Shown here in pieces: positions 54,544 through 63,311 of a DNA stretch of 64,000 nucleotides. Location of the stretch: positions 5,025,001-5,089,000 of the forward strand of contig NZ_CP046622.1 in assembly GCF_009755665.1 (NCBI RefSeq), in the 5' to 3' direction. Position numbers and translations under genes: made by a program. Under the pieces are notes generated by a model. That model had not been told where the DNA came from, ran no database searches, and saw nothing but the letters and a program-made list of their open reading frames with translations. Source of the DNA: Variovorax paradoxus. GTDB taxonomy: Bacteria; Pseudomonadota; Gammaproteobacteria; Burkholderiales; Burkholderiaceae_C. Position 1 is the first letter of the stretch. Each line of letters opens with the position of its first letter.

Positions 54544-57227
54544 GTGATTCTGATCTAACGCCGACAAATCTGAAGCGGCAGCATGCGGAAGCCATTGCAA
54601 AATATAATACTTTTCAAACTCATGGGGTAAGTGAGTCGGCCGCAAAAAGTTATTTAAAAACAAAAGAAGGAATATTATTTTTAACAAGGCTCAACGAGGC
54701 CGCTCCTGACGCGCCTATTGACAAAATTCGTGATCGTGCTGTTGAGCAGCTCACCTCTGGGCGCGAACTCCCCCGAATGGAAGTCATCAACGAGCCCTTG
54801 GTCAAGATCGTTCCCGCTGGCAGCAAGCCCTCGCCGTTTTCTCCCTTCTGGGCCAAGGAAGCAGATCTCGATGCAGCAGTCAAGACGGGCAAAAATCTTT
54901 CCGATCATTTCGCGCTCCCCATCGGCAGCGAGGCACCTCGCTACGACGTCTATCGAATCGCGCCCAAAGCTCCGACCGAAGTGTTCATCAGCACCGTGGC
55001 GCCCACAACGGAATTGGACGGTCAAGTCCGCAAGGCTGGCGGCGCAACGCAATATGTCACCCCCAATCGACAGTTATTCGAGTCACACACCTATGTGAAA
55101 TCAGTGGATAACCTGCATGTCGTGCAGGCGGCGCGCGAAGCTTCGCCAGCGCTGTTGCGGCAACTTGGTGCCGCCGAAGCGGCCGCTCTCGGCCTCAAAG
55201 CCACCGCCATCGGTGTCGGCGTCGTCGACAGCTACATCACCGGTCAAAAAGTCGCCCACCTTCTCAACCAGGGCAACACCACCGGCGCCCAATCCGAAAT
55301 CCTGCACTTCGCCGGGCGCGCCGGTGGCGGCGCGGCGGGTGCAGTGGCGGGCAGTTCCCTGGGTGGCGCGGTTGCCGGCCCTTGGGGCGCGGTGGGCGGC
55401 GGCATCCTGGGCGGCGCCGCCGGCATCCTCGGCGGCGATAAGCTTCTGGACGCGGCAGACCAGCAGCACATCCACACCCAGCGCGGTAGCGACGGCAACA
55501 GCTGGTACTACGACGAACGCCCCGGACAGGGCTGGATGCGCATAAGCGCTGACGAAGGCCCCGGGCGGGCCGGCATGCCCGTGCGGGCGGTGCGCGCAAA
55601 TGCCCTCTTGGCCGACGAACTGAACTACAAGGCCAGCAGCACCGCCGTCGAACTGGCGCTGGCCCACCCGCGCCCACCGCAAGACCCGTTCAGGCAAGCG
55701 CCCGAGCGCATCGGCGAAGCGGTGCGCCCCGGGATCGGCGCCAACGAGCCGTGGACCCGCGATCCGCAAAGCCATGCCTGGACGCGTCAGGCCATCGCGC
55801 CGGCCACGCCCCTGACGCACGGCATGCCGGTTCAGCGCACCGTCACGGCCAGCCCGGAGCAGAGCCGGCAACTGGACGCAGCGGCGCAGCGCGTTATTGC
55901 CGCCAACGTCGCCCATAGCCCGCAAGCCATCGCGCAGCGCTATCTGGAGGCCTATGGTCAGCATGGATGGAAGCAGCACGGCCCGGTGCCGGCAGCCGTC
56001 ACCAGCGCCACCTCAGGTCATGTGCGCGAGGAGCCCCATGCCACGCCACGGCACACGCCTGCGCAGCCGCAGCCCGCGAGCGGCCACCTGACACCTCAGC
56101 AGATCGAACGCATCACCACGCATGAATCGCGCATCGTGCCCACGCCGGGCGGCATGAGCTTTGCCGAGGCGCACCGGCGCCGCGACGAACCCGAGCAGAT
56201 TTCCCCGGGCTCGTTGCGGCCCGTGGGCAAGCTGGATACATCCCAGATGGACAAGGGCAGCCGGTTGTACCGGATGCACCTGGCGCAGGAGCAGGCTCAT
56301 ATGCGCGACCTGGAGATTGCGCTGACGCAGGACAGGGAGCGGTTCAAGAACGAGCCGAGCCCTCAAAGGACGCTGCAGCCTTCGGTGGAGCGCATGCAGG
56401 AGCGCGTGCAGGAACAGGCGCCGGCCCCAAGCAAAGGAGAGCACGCGGTGGCGCCTGAGGCACAGGCGCATGTCGGCCCTGCTCGGCCGCCGGCTGGCGC
56501 CGAGGCGATGCACTCGCCGACAACCCAAGTCTCAACCCACGCTTCAATAGCTGCCCCGGTGCACTCGAACCCTCAAGGCGATGCCGCAGCCATTGCGGCG
56601 GCGCAAGCCCAGGCGGCTGCGGCGCAGGCCCAGGCAATTGCAGCGCAAGCCGAATTGGCCGCGACGCGACAGCAGATGGCGCGCATGGCCGCAGAGCGAC
56701 ACGACGGCCTGGAGCGGCGTGATGAGCGCGATGAGAGGGACCAGCGCGATCAGCCTGGGACCACGCAGATCTCGCAAGGCCGCGACAGCCGGCAAGATTC
56801 GGAGGCTGGCACGCACGGCATGCAGGTCTCCGCCACTGCGGTGGCCGATGCGAGCCGCCCGTTGCTGCGCGAATTCAGCGACCCGCGTCATCCCCAAAAT
56901 GCGCTGTACAACACCCTCATAGAGGTGCTTCCCGAGGGTACGTCTCCGAGATGGGTGGCACAGGCGACGGCTGCCTGCTACATGTCGAACATCAGGAAGC
57001 CCGACGATCTGGGCGACGTCCACGGCATCAACGGAACGGTTCTGTTCAGGTCGACCTCGTTGCCCGGCCGATACGCCGCTCTTGAAGCCACGCAGCCTTT
57101 ACGCACAGTGCAGCAGACCATGCAGGACGTGCAGCAGTTCGACGAGCAGCGCGCGATCGATCGGGCCCAATCTCAGGCGCAGGCCGCAGCGCAAGCCAAC
57201 CAGCAGCAGGGGCCGGTGATGGGCTGA
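54540..57227 (+). CDS. Candidate type IV secretion effector with XVIPCD-like C-terminus
   Basis: The 895-aa protein starts at GTG 54540, fixed by overlap with copy 3. Residues 1-55 are encoded by A/T-rich DNA. Residues 75-195 show a pattern (YDVYRI, VFISTVAPT, GGATQYVTPNR) that I associate, from memory, with polymorphic toxins. Residues 258-308 are a glycine-zipper stretch (AAGAVAGSSLGGAVAGPWGA) able to insert in membranes. A Pro/Ala/Gln-rich helical region follows. Residues 773-895 resemble the XVIPCD signal: DPRHPQNALY, NGTVLF, then PLRTVQQTMQDVQQ and a Gln-rich end. No Sec signal. A bacterial-killing effector delivered by VirD4 is the best reading; toxic activity is unproven. Confidence 0.68.
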   Translation: MSDSDLTPTNLKRQHAEAIAKYNTFQTHGVSESAAKSYLKTKEGILFLTRLNEAAPDAPIDKIRDRAVEQLTSGRELPRMEVINEPLVKIVPAGSKPSPFSPFWAKEADLDAAVKTGKNLSDHFALPIGSEAPRYDVYRIAPKAPTEVFISTVAPTTELDGQVRKAGGATQYVTPNRQLFESHTYVKSVDNLHVVQAAREASPALLRQLGAAEAAALGLKATAIGVGVVDSYITGQKVAHLLNQGNTTGAQSEILHFAGRAGGGAAGAVAGSSLGGAVAGPWGAVGGGILGGAAGILGGDKLLDAADQQHIHTQRGSDGNSWYYDERPGQGWMRISADEGPGRAGMPVRAVRANALLADELNYKASSTAVELALAHPRPPQDPFRQAPERIGEAVRPGIGANEPWTRDPQSHAWTRQAIAPATPLTHGMPVQRTVTASPEQSRQLDAAAQRVIAANVAHSPQAIAQRYLEAYGQHGWKQHGPVPAAVTSATSGHVREEPHATPRHTPAQPQPASGHLTPQQIERITTHESRIVPTPGGMSFAEAHRRRDEPEQISPGSLRPVGKLDTSQMDKGSRLYRMHLAQEQAHMRDLEIALTQDRERFKNEPSPQRTLQPSVERMQERVQEQAPAPSKGEHAVAPEAQAHVGPARPPAGAEAMHSPTTQVSTHASIAAPVHSNPQGDAAAIAAAQAQAAAAQAQAIAAQAELAATRQQMARMAAERHDGLERRDERDERDQRDQPGTTQISQGRDSRQDSEAGTHGMQVSATAVADASRPLLREFSDPRHPQNALYNTLIEVLPEGTSPRWVAQATAACYMSNIRKPDDLGDVHGINGTVLFRSTSLPGRYAALEATQPLRTVQQTMQDVQQFDEQRAIDRAQSQAQAAAQANQQQGPVMG

Positions 57228-57258
57228 CTGCCTCTGCTCTGCGGATTCCAGCGCAACC

Positions 57259-57396
57259 ATGGTCGTGCTCGACTTGAACAATCCCATGTGGGATGCGAAC
57301 AGGGACTTTGCGGCGCTTGGCGAGATCGAGAACCAGCCTCAGTTGGACTGGGATCGCGCACAGCGCATTCCTATAGCCGCTACTCGAGGAACATGA
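57259..57396 (+). CDS. Small 45-codon frame after the effector
   Basis: The frame MVVLDLNNPMWDANRDFAAL onward has protein-like composition and lies 31 bp after the effector stop. No ribosome site is visible and I recognise no family. It could be the tail of a lost gene or chance. The rest of 57228-57430 holds nothing else I can support; it marks the island border with yggS. Confidence 0.3.
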   Translation: MVVLDLNNPMWDANRDFAALGEIENQPQLDWDRAQRIPIAATRGT

Positions 57397-57430
57397 TTTC
57401 GGCGCGCAGGCGCTAGCGCCAGCCGGGTCG

Positions 57431-58132
57431 TCAGGCAGGTTTTTGCGGCCGCCCACCGAAGACGGCCGTACCTATGCGAACCATCGTGCTACCCGCGCTG
57501 ATGGCGGCTTCCAGGTCGGCGCTCATGCCCAGCGAAAGCGTGTCGAGCTCGATGCCCGCGGCGCGAATGGCGTCGTAAACGGCGCGGGCGCGCAGGCACA
57601 GTTCGCGCTGCGCGGCGAAATCCGGCGCCGGTTCGGGAATGGCCATGAGCCCGCGCAGCTGCAAATGTGGCAAAGCCGCCACAGCGCGCGCAAGCGGCAA
57701 AGCTTCTTCCGGGGCCACGCCGGACTTGTTGGCGCCGCCATCCACGTTGACCTGCAGGCACACCTTAAGCGGCGGCAAATGCGCCGGCCGCTGCGCCGAA
57801 AGACGCTCGGCAATCTTGAGCCGGTCGATGCTGTGCACCCAGTCGAAATGCTCGGCCACGGGGCGCGTCTTGTTGCTTTGCAGAGGGCCGATGCAGTGCC
57901 ACTCAAGCTTCGCGCGCAGATCCGAAAGCGCCTCGATCTTGTCCAGGCCCTCTTGCACGTAGTTCTCGCCGAAGGCCAGCTGGCCCGCCGCATGGGCCTC
58001 GCGCACGGCCTCCGGACCGAAGGTCTTGGACACCGCCAGCAGCCGGACTTCGGCCGGGTTGCGCCCCTCGGCGGCGCAGGCCTTTGCGATCCGGTTCTTT
58101 ACTTGCTGGAGGTCGTCGCCAATCATCGTCAT
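57431..58132 (-). CDS. yggS: YggS family PLP homeostasis protein
   Basis: The 233-aa PLP-binding protein is a single alanine-racemase-like barrel with the PLP lysine at about K36 (LLAVSKTFG) and the family motifs FGENYVQEG, WHCIGPLQSNK and LSLGMSADLEAAI. It balances pyridoxal phosphate and amino-acid pools rather than catalysing a reaction. Divergent from pilT, the common arrangement in proteobacteria. A 1311-codon open frame that contains it runs antisense to pilT and pilU and is an artefact. Confidence 0.93.
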   Translation of the reverse strand: MTMIGDDLQQVKNRIAKACAAEGRNPAEVRLLAVSKTFGPEAVREAHAAGQLAFGENYVQEGLDKIEALSDLRAKLEWHCIGPLQSNKTRPVAEHFDWVHSIDRLKIAERLSAQRPAHLPPLKVCLQVNVDGGANKSGVAPEEALPLARAVAALPHLQLRGLMAIPEPAPDFAAQRELCLRARAVYDAIRAAGIELDTLSLGMSADLEAAISAGSTMVRIGTAVFGGRPQKPA

Positions 58133-58183
58133 AATCGTCCAAAATCGTATCAAAACGTCACCGAAGTCGAGCCGAGGAGCCCC

Positions 58184-59227
58184 GTGGACATTACCCAACT
58201 GCTGGCATTCAGCGTCAAGAACAAAGCCTCCGACCTGCATTTGTCGGCCGGCCTGCCGCCGATGATTCGCGTCCATGGCGACGTGCGGCGCATCAACGTC
58301 GATGCGCTCGACCACAAGTCGGTGCACGCCATGGTGTACGACATCATGAGCGACACGCACCGCAAGCACTACGAAGAGTTCCTGGAGGTCGACTTCTCGT
58401 TCGAGATCGACGGCCTGGCGCGCTTCCGCGTGAATGCCTTCAACCAGGCACGCGGCGCGGCCGCCGTGTTCCGGACCATTCCTTCGAAGATCCTGACGCT
58501 GGAGCAGCTCAACGCGCCCAAGATTTTCGCGGAACTGGCGCTCAAGCCGCGCGGCCTGGTGCTGGTGACCGGGCCCACGGGCTCGGGCAAGTCGACCACG
58601 TTGGCCGCCATGGTCAACTACCTGAACGAAAACGAGTACGGCCACATCCTCACGGTGGAAGACCCGATCGAATTCGTGCACGAATCGAAGAAGTGCCTGA
58701 TCAACCAGCGCGAAGTGGGCCCGATGACGCTGTCGTTCTCGAACGCCCTGCGCTCCGCCCTGCGCGAAGACCCGGACGCGATTCTGGTGGGCGAGCTGCG
58801 CGACCTCGAAACCATTCGCCTGGCGATGACCGCGGCCGAAACGGGCCACCTGGTGTTCGGCACGCTGCACACTTCGTCGGCCGCCAAGACCATCGACCGG
58901 ATCATCGACGTGTTCCCGGGCGAGGAAAAGGAAATGATCCGCGCCATGCTGTCGGAGTCGCTGCAGGCCGTGATTTCGCAGACGCTGTGCAAGACCAAGG
59001 ACGGCCAAGGCCGCGTGGCGGCACACGAGATCATGCTGGGCACGCCGGCCATCCGCAACCTGATTCGCGAGGCCAAGGTGGCGCAGATGTATTCGGCCAT
59101 CCAGACCGGCCAGGGCTCGGGCATGCAGACGCTGGACCAGAACCTGACCGACCTCGTGCGCCGCAATGCCATTTCGGCCGCCGAGGCGCGCGGCAAGGCC
59201 AAGATCCCAGAAAATTTCCCTGGCTGA
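58184..59227 (+). CDS. pilT: Type IV pilus retraction ATPase PilT
   Basis: The 347-aa hexameric ATPase has Walker A GPTGSGKST (residues 130-138), Asp box TVEDPIEF, Walker B ILVGELRDLET, His box ETGHLVFGTLHT and the PilT-specific AIRNLI in the C-terminal part. It depolymerises pili to drive twitching and DNA uptake. Starts at GTG 58184 with GAGGAG four bases upstream. Confidence 0.96.
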   Translation: MDITQLLAFSVKNKASDLHLSAGLPPMIRVHGDVRRINVDALDHKSVHAMVYDIMSDTHRKHYEEFLEVDFSFEIDGLARFRVNAFNQARGAAAVFRTIPSKILTLEQLNAPKIFAELALKPRGLVLVTGPTGSGKSTTLAAMVNYLNENEYGHILTVEDPIEFVHESKKCLINQREVGPMTLSFSNALRSALREDPDAILVGELRDLETIRLAMTAAETGHLVFGTLHTSSAAKTIDRIIDVFPGEEKEMIRAMLSESLQAVISQTLCKTKDGQGRVAAHEIMLGTPAIRNLIREAKVAQMYSAIQTGQGSGMQTLDQNLTDLVRRNAISAAEARGKAKIPENFPG

Positions 59228-59254
59228 TCCACAGCCCTTCGGAGCATCGACATC

Positions 59255-60391
59255 ATGGAACGCGATCAAGCCAGCCAGTTCATCAACGACCTGCTCAAGC
59301 TCATGGTGAGCCGCAACGGCAGCGACTTGTTCATTACGGCGGACTTTCCGCCCGCCATCAAGGTCGATGGCAAGGTGACCAAGGTGTCGCAGCAGGCGCT
59401 GGGGGCGCAGCACACGCTGGCGCTCACGCGCTCGGTCATGAACGACCGGCAGACGGCGGAGTTCGAGCGCACCAAGGAGTGCAACTTTGCGATCTCGCCG
59501 ACCGGCATCGGCCGCTTTCGCGTGAATGCCTTCGTGCAGCAAGGCAAGGTCGGCATGGTGCTGCGGACCATTCCGGCCAAGCTGCCGACCATCGACGGCC
59601 TGGGCATGCCGCAGGTGCTGAAGGACGTGTCGATGACCAAGCGCGGCCTCACCATCATGGTGGGCGCCACGGGCTCGGGCAAGTCGACCACGCTGGCGGC
59701 AATGATCGACTGGCGCAACGAAAACTCCTACGGCCACATCGTCACGGTGGAAGACCCGGTGGAATTTGTGCACCCGCACAAGAACTGCGTGGTGACACAG
59801 CGCGAAGTGGGCATCGACACCGACAGCTGGGAAGCGGCGCTCAAGAACACGCTGCGCCAAGCGCCAGACGTCATCTTGATGGGCGAAATTCGCGACCGCG
59901 AAACCATGGAACACGCGGTGGCTTTTGCCGAAACCGGCCACCTTTGCATGGCCACGCTGCACGCCAACAGCGCCAACCAGGCGCTGGACCGGATCATCAA
60001 CTTCTTTCCCGAAGAACGCCGCGCACAGCTGCTGATGGACTTGTCGCTGAACCTGCGTTCGCTGATTTCGCAGCGCCTGATTCCCACCGAAGACGGCCAG
60101 GGCCGCGTTGCCGCAGTGGAAGTGCTGCTGAACACGCCGCTCATCTCCGACCTGATCTTCAAGGGCGAAGTGGGTGAGATCAAAGAGATCATGAAGAAGA
60201 GCCGGAACCTCGGCATGCAGACCTTCGACCAGGCGCTGTTCGACCTGTTCGAGAGCCACTCGATCACCTTCGAAGACGCGATCCGCAACGCCGACTCGGC
60301 CAACGACCTGCGGCTGCAGATCAAGCTCAACAGCCAGCGCGCGCGCAGCACCGACCTTTCGGCCGGTACGGAGCATTTCGCGATCGTTTAG
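59255..60391 (+). CDS. pilU: Type IV pilus retraction ATPase PilU
   Basis: The 378-aa PilT paralog works with PilT as an accessory motor. Walker A VGATGSGKST, TVEDPVEFVH, VILMGEIRDRET and ETGHLCMATLHANS are all intact. Its C-terminus is longer than that of PilT, as usual for PilU. It follows pilT by 27 bp, one operon. Confidence 0.95.
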   Translation: MERDQASQFINDLLKLMVSRNGSDLFITADFPPAIKVDGKVTKVSQQALGAQHTLALTRSVMNDRQTAEFERTKECNFAISPTGIGRFRVNAFVQQGKVGMVLRTIPAKLPTIDGLGMPQVLKDVSMTKRGLTIMVGATGSGKSTTLAAMIDWRNENSYGHIVTVEDPVEFVHPHKNCVVTQREVGIDTDSWEAALKNTLRQAPDVILMGEIRDRETMEHAVAFAETGHLCMATLHANSANQALDRIINFFPEERRAQLLMDLSLNLRSLISQRLIPTEDGQGRVAAVEVLLNTPLISDLIFKGEVGEIKEIMKKSRNLGMQTFDQALFDLFESHSITFEDAIRNADSANDLRLQIKLNSQRARSTDLSAGTEHFAIV

Positions 60392-60442
60392 ACGCCCCCC
60401 GCTGCGAGACGAAGGCCGCTCATTGGCTTTAAGCTCTTGCCC

Positions 60443-61351
60443 ATGAGCAGCATCAACACCCGAACCTACGAATCCACCCCCGCGCAGACGGTGGCCTTTC
60501 TGGGCCTTGGCGTCATGGGCGGGCCGATGGCCGGCCACCTGGCCAAGGCCGGACACAACGTCACGGTCTACAACCGCACGCCGGCCAAGGCCGAGGCCTG
60601 GGTTGCCGAATTCGGCCCGCCGGGCCGCTACGCCGCCACGCCGCGCGACGCCGCCGCCGGCGCCGACATCGTGTTCAGCTGCGTGGGCAACGACGACGAC
60701 CTGCGCTCCGTGGTGCTGGGCCCCAACGGCGCCTTCGCGAGCATGAAGAAAGGCGCCGTGTTCGTCGACCACACCACCGCTTCGGCCGACGTGGCGCGCG
60801 AACTGTCGAGCGCGGCACAGGCGCTGGGCCTGCATTTCATCGACGCACCGGTTTCCGGCGGCCAGGCCGGCGCGCAGAACGGCGCGCTCACCGTGATGTG
60901 CGGCGGCGACAAGGCAAGCTTCGAGCGCGTCAAGCCGGTAATCAACGCCTTTGCGCGCGCCGTTACCCTGCTGGGCGCCAGCGGTGCCGGCCAGCTTGCA
61001 AAAATGGTCAACCAGATCGCCATTGCCGGCCTGGTGCAGGGCCTCTCCGAAGCCATAGCCTTCGGCCAGCGCGCCGGGCTCGACATGAAGGCGGTGCTCG
61101 AAGTGATCGGCAAGGGCGCCGCGCAAAGCTGGCAGATGGACAACCGCGGCAAGACCATGATCGAAGGCAAGTTCGACTACGGCTTTGCTGTCGACTGGAT
61201 GCGCAAGGACCTGGGCCTGGTGCTGGACGAAGCCAAGCGCAACGGCTCTCGCGTGCCGGTGACCGCACTGGTCGACCAGTTCTATGCCGACGTGCAGCAG
61301 GCCGGCGGCAGCCGGTGGGACACGTCGAGCCTGATCATCCGGCTCAAATGA
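60443..61351 (+). CDS. NAD(P)-dependent beta-hydroxyacid dehydrogenase
   Basis: The 302-aa enzyme has the nucleotide motif FLGLGVMGGPMAGHL, the substrate loop DAPVSGGQAGAQNG, and the catalytic Lys in GQLAKMVNQ. It belongs to the 3-hydroxyisobutyrate dehydrogenase/tartronate semialdehyde reductase family; exact substrate unknown. Start ATG 60443; TTG 60437 is possible. Its stop lies in the first base of a strong terminator. Confidence 0.9.
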   Translation: MSSINTRTYESTPAQTVAFLGLGVMGGPMAGHLAKAGHNVTVYNRTPAKAEAWVAEFGPPGRYAATPRDAAAGADIVFSCVGNDDDLRSVVLGPNGAFASMKKGAVFVDHTTASADVARELSSAAQALGLHFIDAPVSGGQAGAQNGALTVMCGGDKASFERVKPVINAFARAVTLLGASGAGQLAKMVNQIAIAGLVQGLSEAIAFGQRAGLDMKAVLEVIGKGAAQSWQMDNRGKTMIEGKFDYGFAVDWMRKDLGLVLDEAKRNGSRVPVTALVDQFYADVQQAGGSRWDTSSLIIRLK

Positions 61352-61379
61352 AAAAAGCCCGCGCAAAGCGGGCTTTTTT
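61351..61379. terminator. Bidirectional rho-independent terminator
   Basis: A 12-bp perfect stem (61351-61362 with 61368-61379), loop of 5, six A on the left arm and six T on the right. It can end both the dehydrogenase and the converging BON gene transcripts. Confidence 0.93.
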
Positions 61380-61403
61380 GTCTTCAGCGTGCCTGGCGAA
61401 AGA

Positions 61404-62168
61404 TCAGCGCACGGGCGAGGTGGTCACGCCGCCCGGCTGGCCGGCCGGCGGCAGCGGCTCCATCGGCGGCAGCGGCACGCGCGACGATGAAGAAGGTGCC
61501 GGAGCCACCGAGGTCGGTGCCGGCGCGGGAGCAGCGCCCGTGCCGCCGCGCTGGGCCTGGTTGGCCAACTCGGCCTCGCTCACGATCTCGACCACGCGCA
61601 CCACCTTTTGCACGCCCGCGATGCCGCGCGCGATTTCGGTCGCGCGGTCGGTCTCGCGGCGCGTGGCAATGCCCATCAGGTAGACCACGCCGCGCTCGGT
61701 CACCACCTTGAACGAATTGGCGAAGATGTCCTTTGCATCGAGCAGCGAGGCCTTGACCTTGCCGCTGATGAACACGTCGTTCGAGCGGTCCTGGAAGGTG
61801 CTGGGCTGGCCGATGGTGAGCTCGTTGACCACCGAGCGCACGTTGTCCACGCGCTGCACTACCTCTTCGACGCGGCGGCGGTCGGCCTCGTTGCCCACGG
61901 CGCCCGTCAGCAGCACCTGGCGGTTGTAGCTGGTCACGCTCACGTACATGTTGTCGTTGGCAATTTCGCGCACGCGGGCGGCCGCGCGCAGCTCGATGCC
62001 CTGGTCGTCGAGCTGCGCGCCGGAGCTGCGGCGGTCGGTCGCCACCATGCCCACACCCATTGCGGCCGCGCCGCCCACCACGAGCGGCACGCAGCCGGAA
62101 AGCCCGGCAACCAGCACGGCTCCCGAGGCGAATGCAATGGCGAGGCGTTGGAATGGTGTCGTCGTCAT
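61404..62168 (-). CDS. dolP: BON-domain outer membrane lipoprotein, DolP-like
   Basis: The 254-aa protein has a lipoprotein signal with lipobox LSGC, two BON domains (about residues 60-125 and 135-205) and a Pro/Ala-rich tail. DolP (YraP) binds anionic lipid and supports outer membrane integrity and septal amidase activation. It overlaps the SIS gene by 4 bp, matching the enterobacterial yraN-diaA-dolP order. Confidence 0.88.
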   Translation of the reverse strand: MTTTPFQRLAIAFASGAVLVAGLSGCVPLVVGGAAAMGVGMVATDRRSSGAQLDDQGIELRAAARVREIANDNMYVSVTSYNRQVLLTGAVGNEADRRRVEEVVQRVDNVRSVVNELTIGQPSTFQDRSNDVFISGKVKASLLDAKDIFANSFKVVTERGVVYLMGIATRRETDRATEIARGIAGVQKVVRVVEIVSEAELANQAQRGGTGAAPAPAPTSVAPAPSSSSRVPLPPMEPLPPAGQPGGVTTSPVR

Positions 62169-62809
62169 GTGGAAGCTTCCTGTTCTCCGAGTAGCTGGGC
62201 ATCCACGCCGTCGCACAGACAATGCAGTGCGAGCAGGTGGACTTCGTGGATGCGTGCCGCACGTTCGTGCGACACACCGATCTGAACGTCAGTTTCGCGC
62301 AGCGCGCGCCCAATGGCGCCGCCGGTGCCGGTGCTGCCCGCGGCGGGCGGCGCCGGCTGGCCGATGCTGGCATTGCCGAGCAGGGCCACAACCGTCATGT
62401 CGCGCTCATGCGCGGCCAGCACGGCGGCAAGCACCGCCGCCGATTGCCCGCTGGCGCTTAGGGCAAGCAGCACGTCGCCGGCCTGGCCGAGCGCCCGCAC
62501 CTGGCGGGCAAAGCGGTCGGCGTCGATGGCGTTGGCGCTGTCGGCCGCGGGGTCGGTGCTGTCGCCGGGCAGCGCAATGGCGCCCAGCTCGGGCCGCTCG
62601 CGCTCGAAGCGGCCGACAAACTGCGCCGCGAACTGGGCCGCAAGCAGGCCCGACACGCCCGCACCGCAGGCCAGCACCTTGCCGCCGCTGGTCACGCACG
62701 CCAGGATGGCCTGCATGGCTTGCGATATGGGTTTGCTGAGGACTGGGCCGGCCTGGTATTTAAGGTCGGCGCTATCGATGAAATGTTGCTGAATCCGTTG
62801 CTCGAGCAT
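62165..62809 (-). CDS. SIS-domain protein, DiaA/GmhA-like
   Basis: The 214-aa protein has a sugar isomerase fold with GKVLACGAGVSGLLAAQF, LALSASGQSAAVL and a late HE in SHERAARIHEVHLLALH. GmhA makes heptose phosphate for lipopolysaccharide; DiaA, at this same place in E. coli, times replication initiation by binding DnaA. The neighbours favour DiaA. The Ser-rich phosphate loops look partly intact, so catalysis cannot be excluded. Confidence 0.8.
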   Translation of the reverse strand: MLEQRIQQHFIDSADLKYQAGPVLSKPISQAMQAILACVTSGGKVLACGAGVSGLLAAQFAAQFVGRFERERPELGAIALPGDSTDPAADSANAIDADRFARQVRALGQAGDVLLALSASGQSAAVLAAVLAAHERDMTVVALLGNASIGQPAPPAAGSTGTGGAIGRALRETDVQIGVSHERAARIHEVHLLALHCLCDGVDAQLLGEQEAST

Positions 62810-62900
62810 GGGGCGGGATGATACCGGGGGGCAATGAAACAAGACGTTTGCGGTGTGGAGCCTGTGGCGCGCGCCGAGTTCCCGCGCCGCCGCCAAGACG

Positions 62901-63266
62901 CTAGCCGGCGTCGAACGCCCCCTTCAGCCAGGTGATGCGCTCTTCGACCAGCACCACGTCGAAGCGGCACGGCGGCAGCGTGCGCAGCCCGTTCAGGTAG
63001 TGCCGCGCCGCAAAAACGATGCGCCGCTGCTTTATGCCCGTGATGCTGCCGCCGGCACCGCCATGCGAGGCCGTGCTGCGCTGGCGAACCTCGACGAACA
63101 CCAGCGTTCCATCGCGCGGATCGCGCATGATCAGGTCGATCTCGCCGCCGCCGCGCCCGGGCGTTCGATAATTGCGGGCAACCAGCGCGAGGCCGGCGTT
63201 CTGAAGATGGTCGAGCGCGGCGTCTTCCGCCGCATCGCCCCGATGCTTCGTCGTGATGGTTTTCAT
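62901..63266 (-). CDS. yraN: YraN (UPF0102) endonuclease-like protein
   Basis: The 121-aa protein has the restriction-endonuclease-like core GEIDLIMRD then VFVEVRQRS (D-x-ExK type, with Arg replacing the Lys). Function not established; possibly Holliday junction or DNA-repair related. Divergent from rsmI with a 45-bp gap, the usual arrangement. Confidence 0.9.
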   Translation of the reverse strand: MKTITTKHRGDAAEDAALDHLQNAGLALVARNYRTPGRGGGEIDLIMRDPRDGTLVFVEVRQRSTASHGGAGGSITGIKQRRIVFAARHYLNGLRTLPPCRFDVVLVEERITWLKGAFDAG

Positions 63267-63311
63267 GCTTGGCTCCCTGCCGGCTTCTTTTTGTTTCTTC
63301 GGAGAAACCCA

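Noticed and set aside
58133..61366. Long N-terminal extension of the yggS frame across pilT and pilU
   Set aside because: The extension is antisense to two unmistakable pilus ATPases and lacks protein-like composition; YggS normally begins near 58132.
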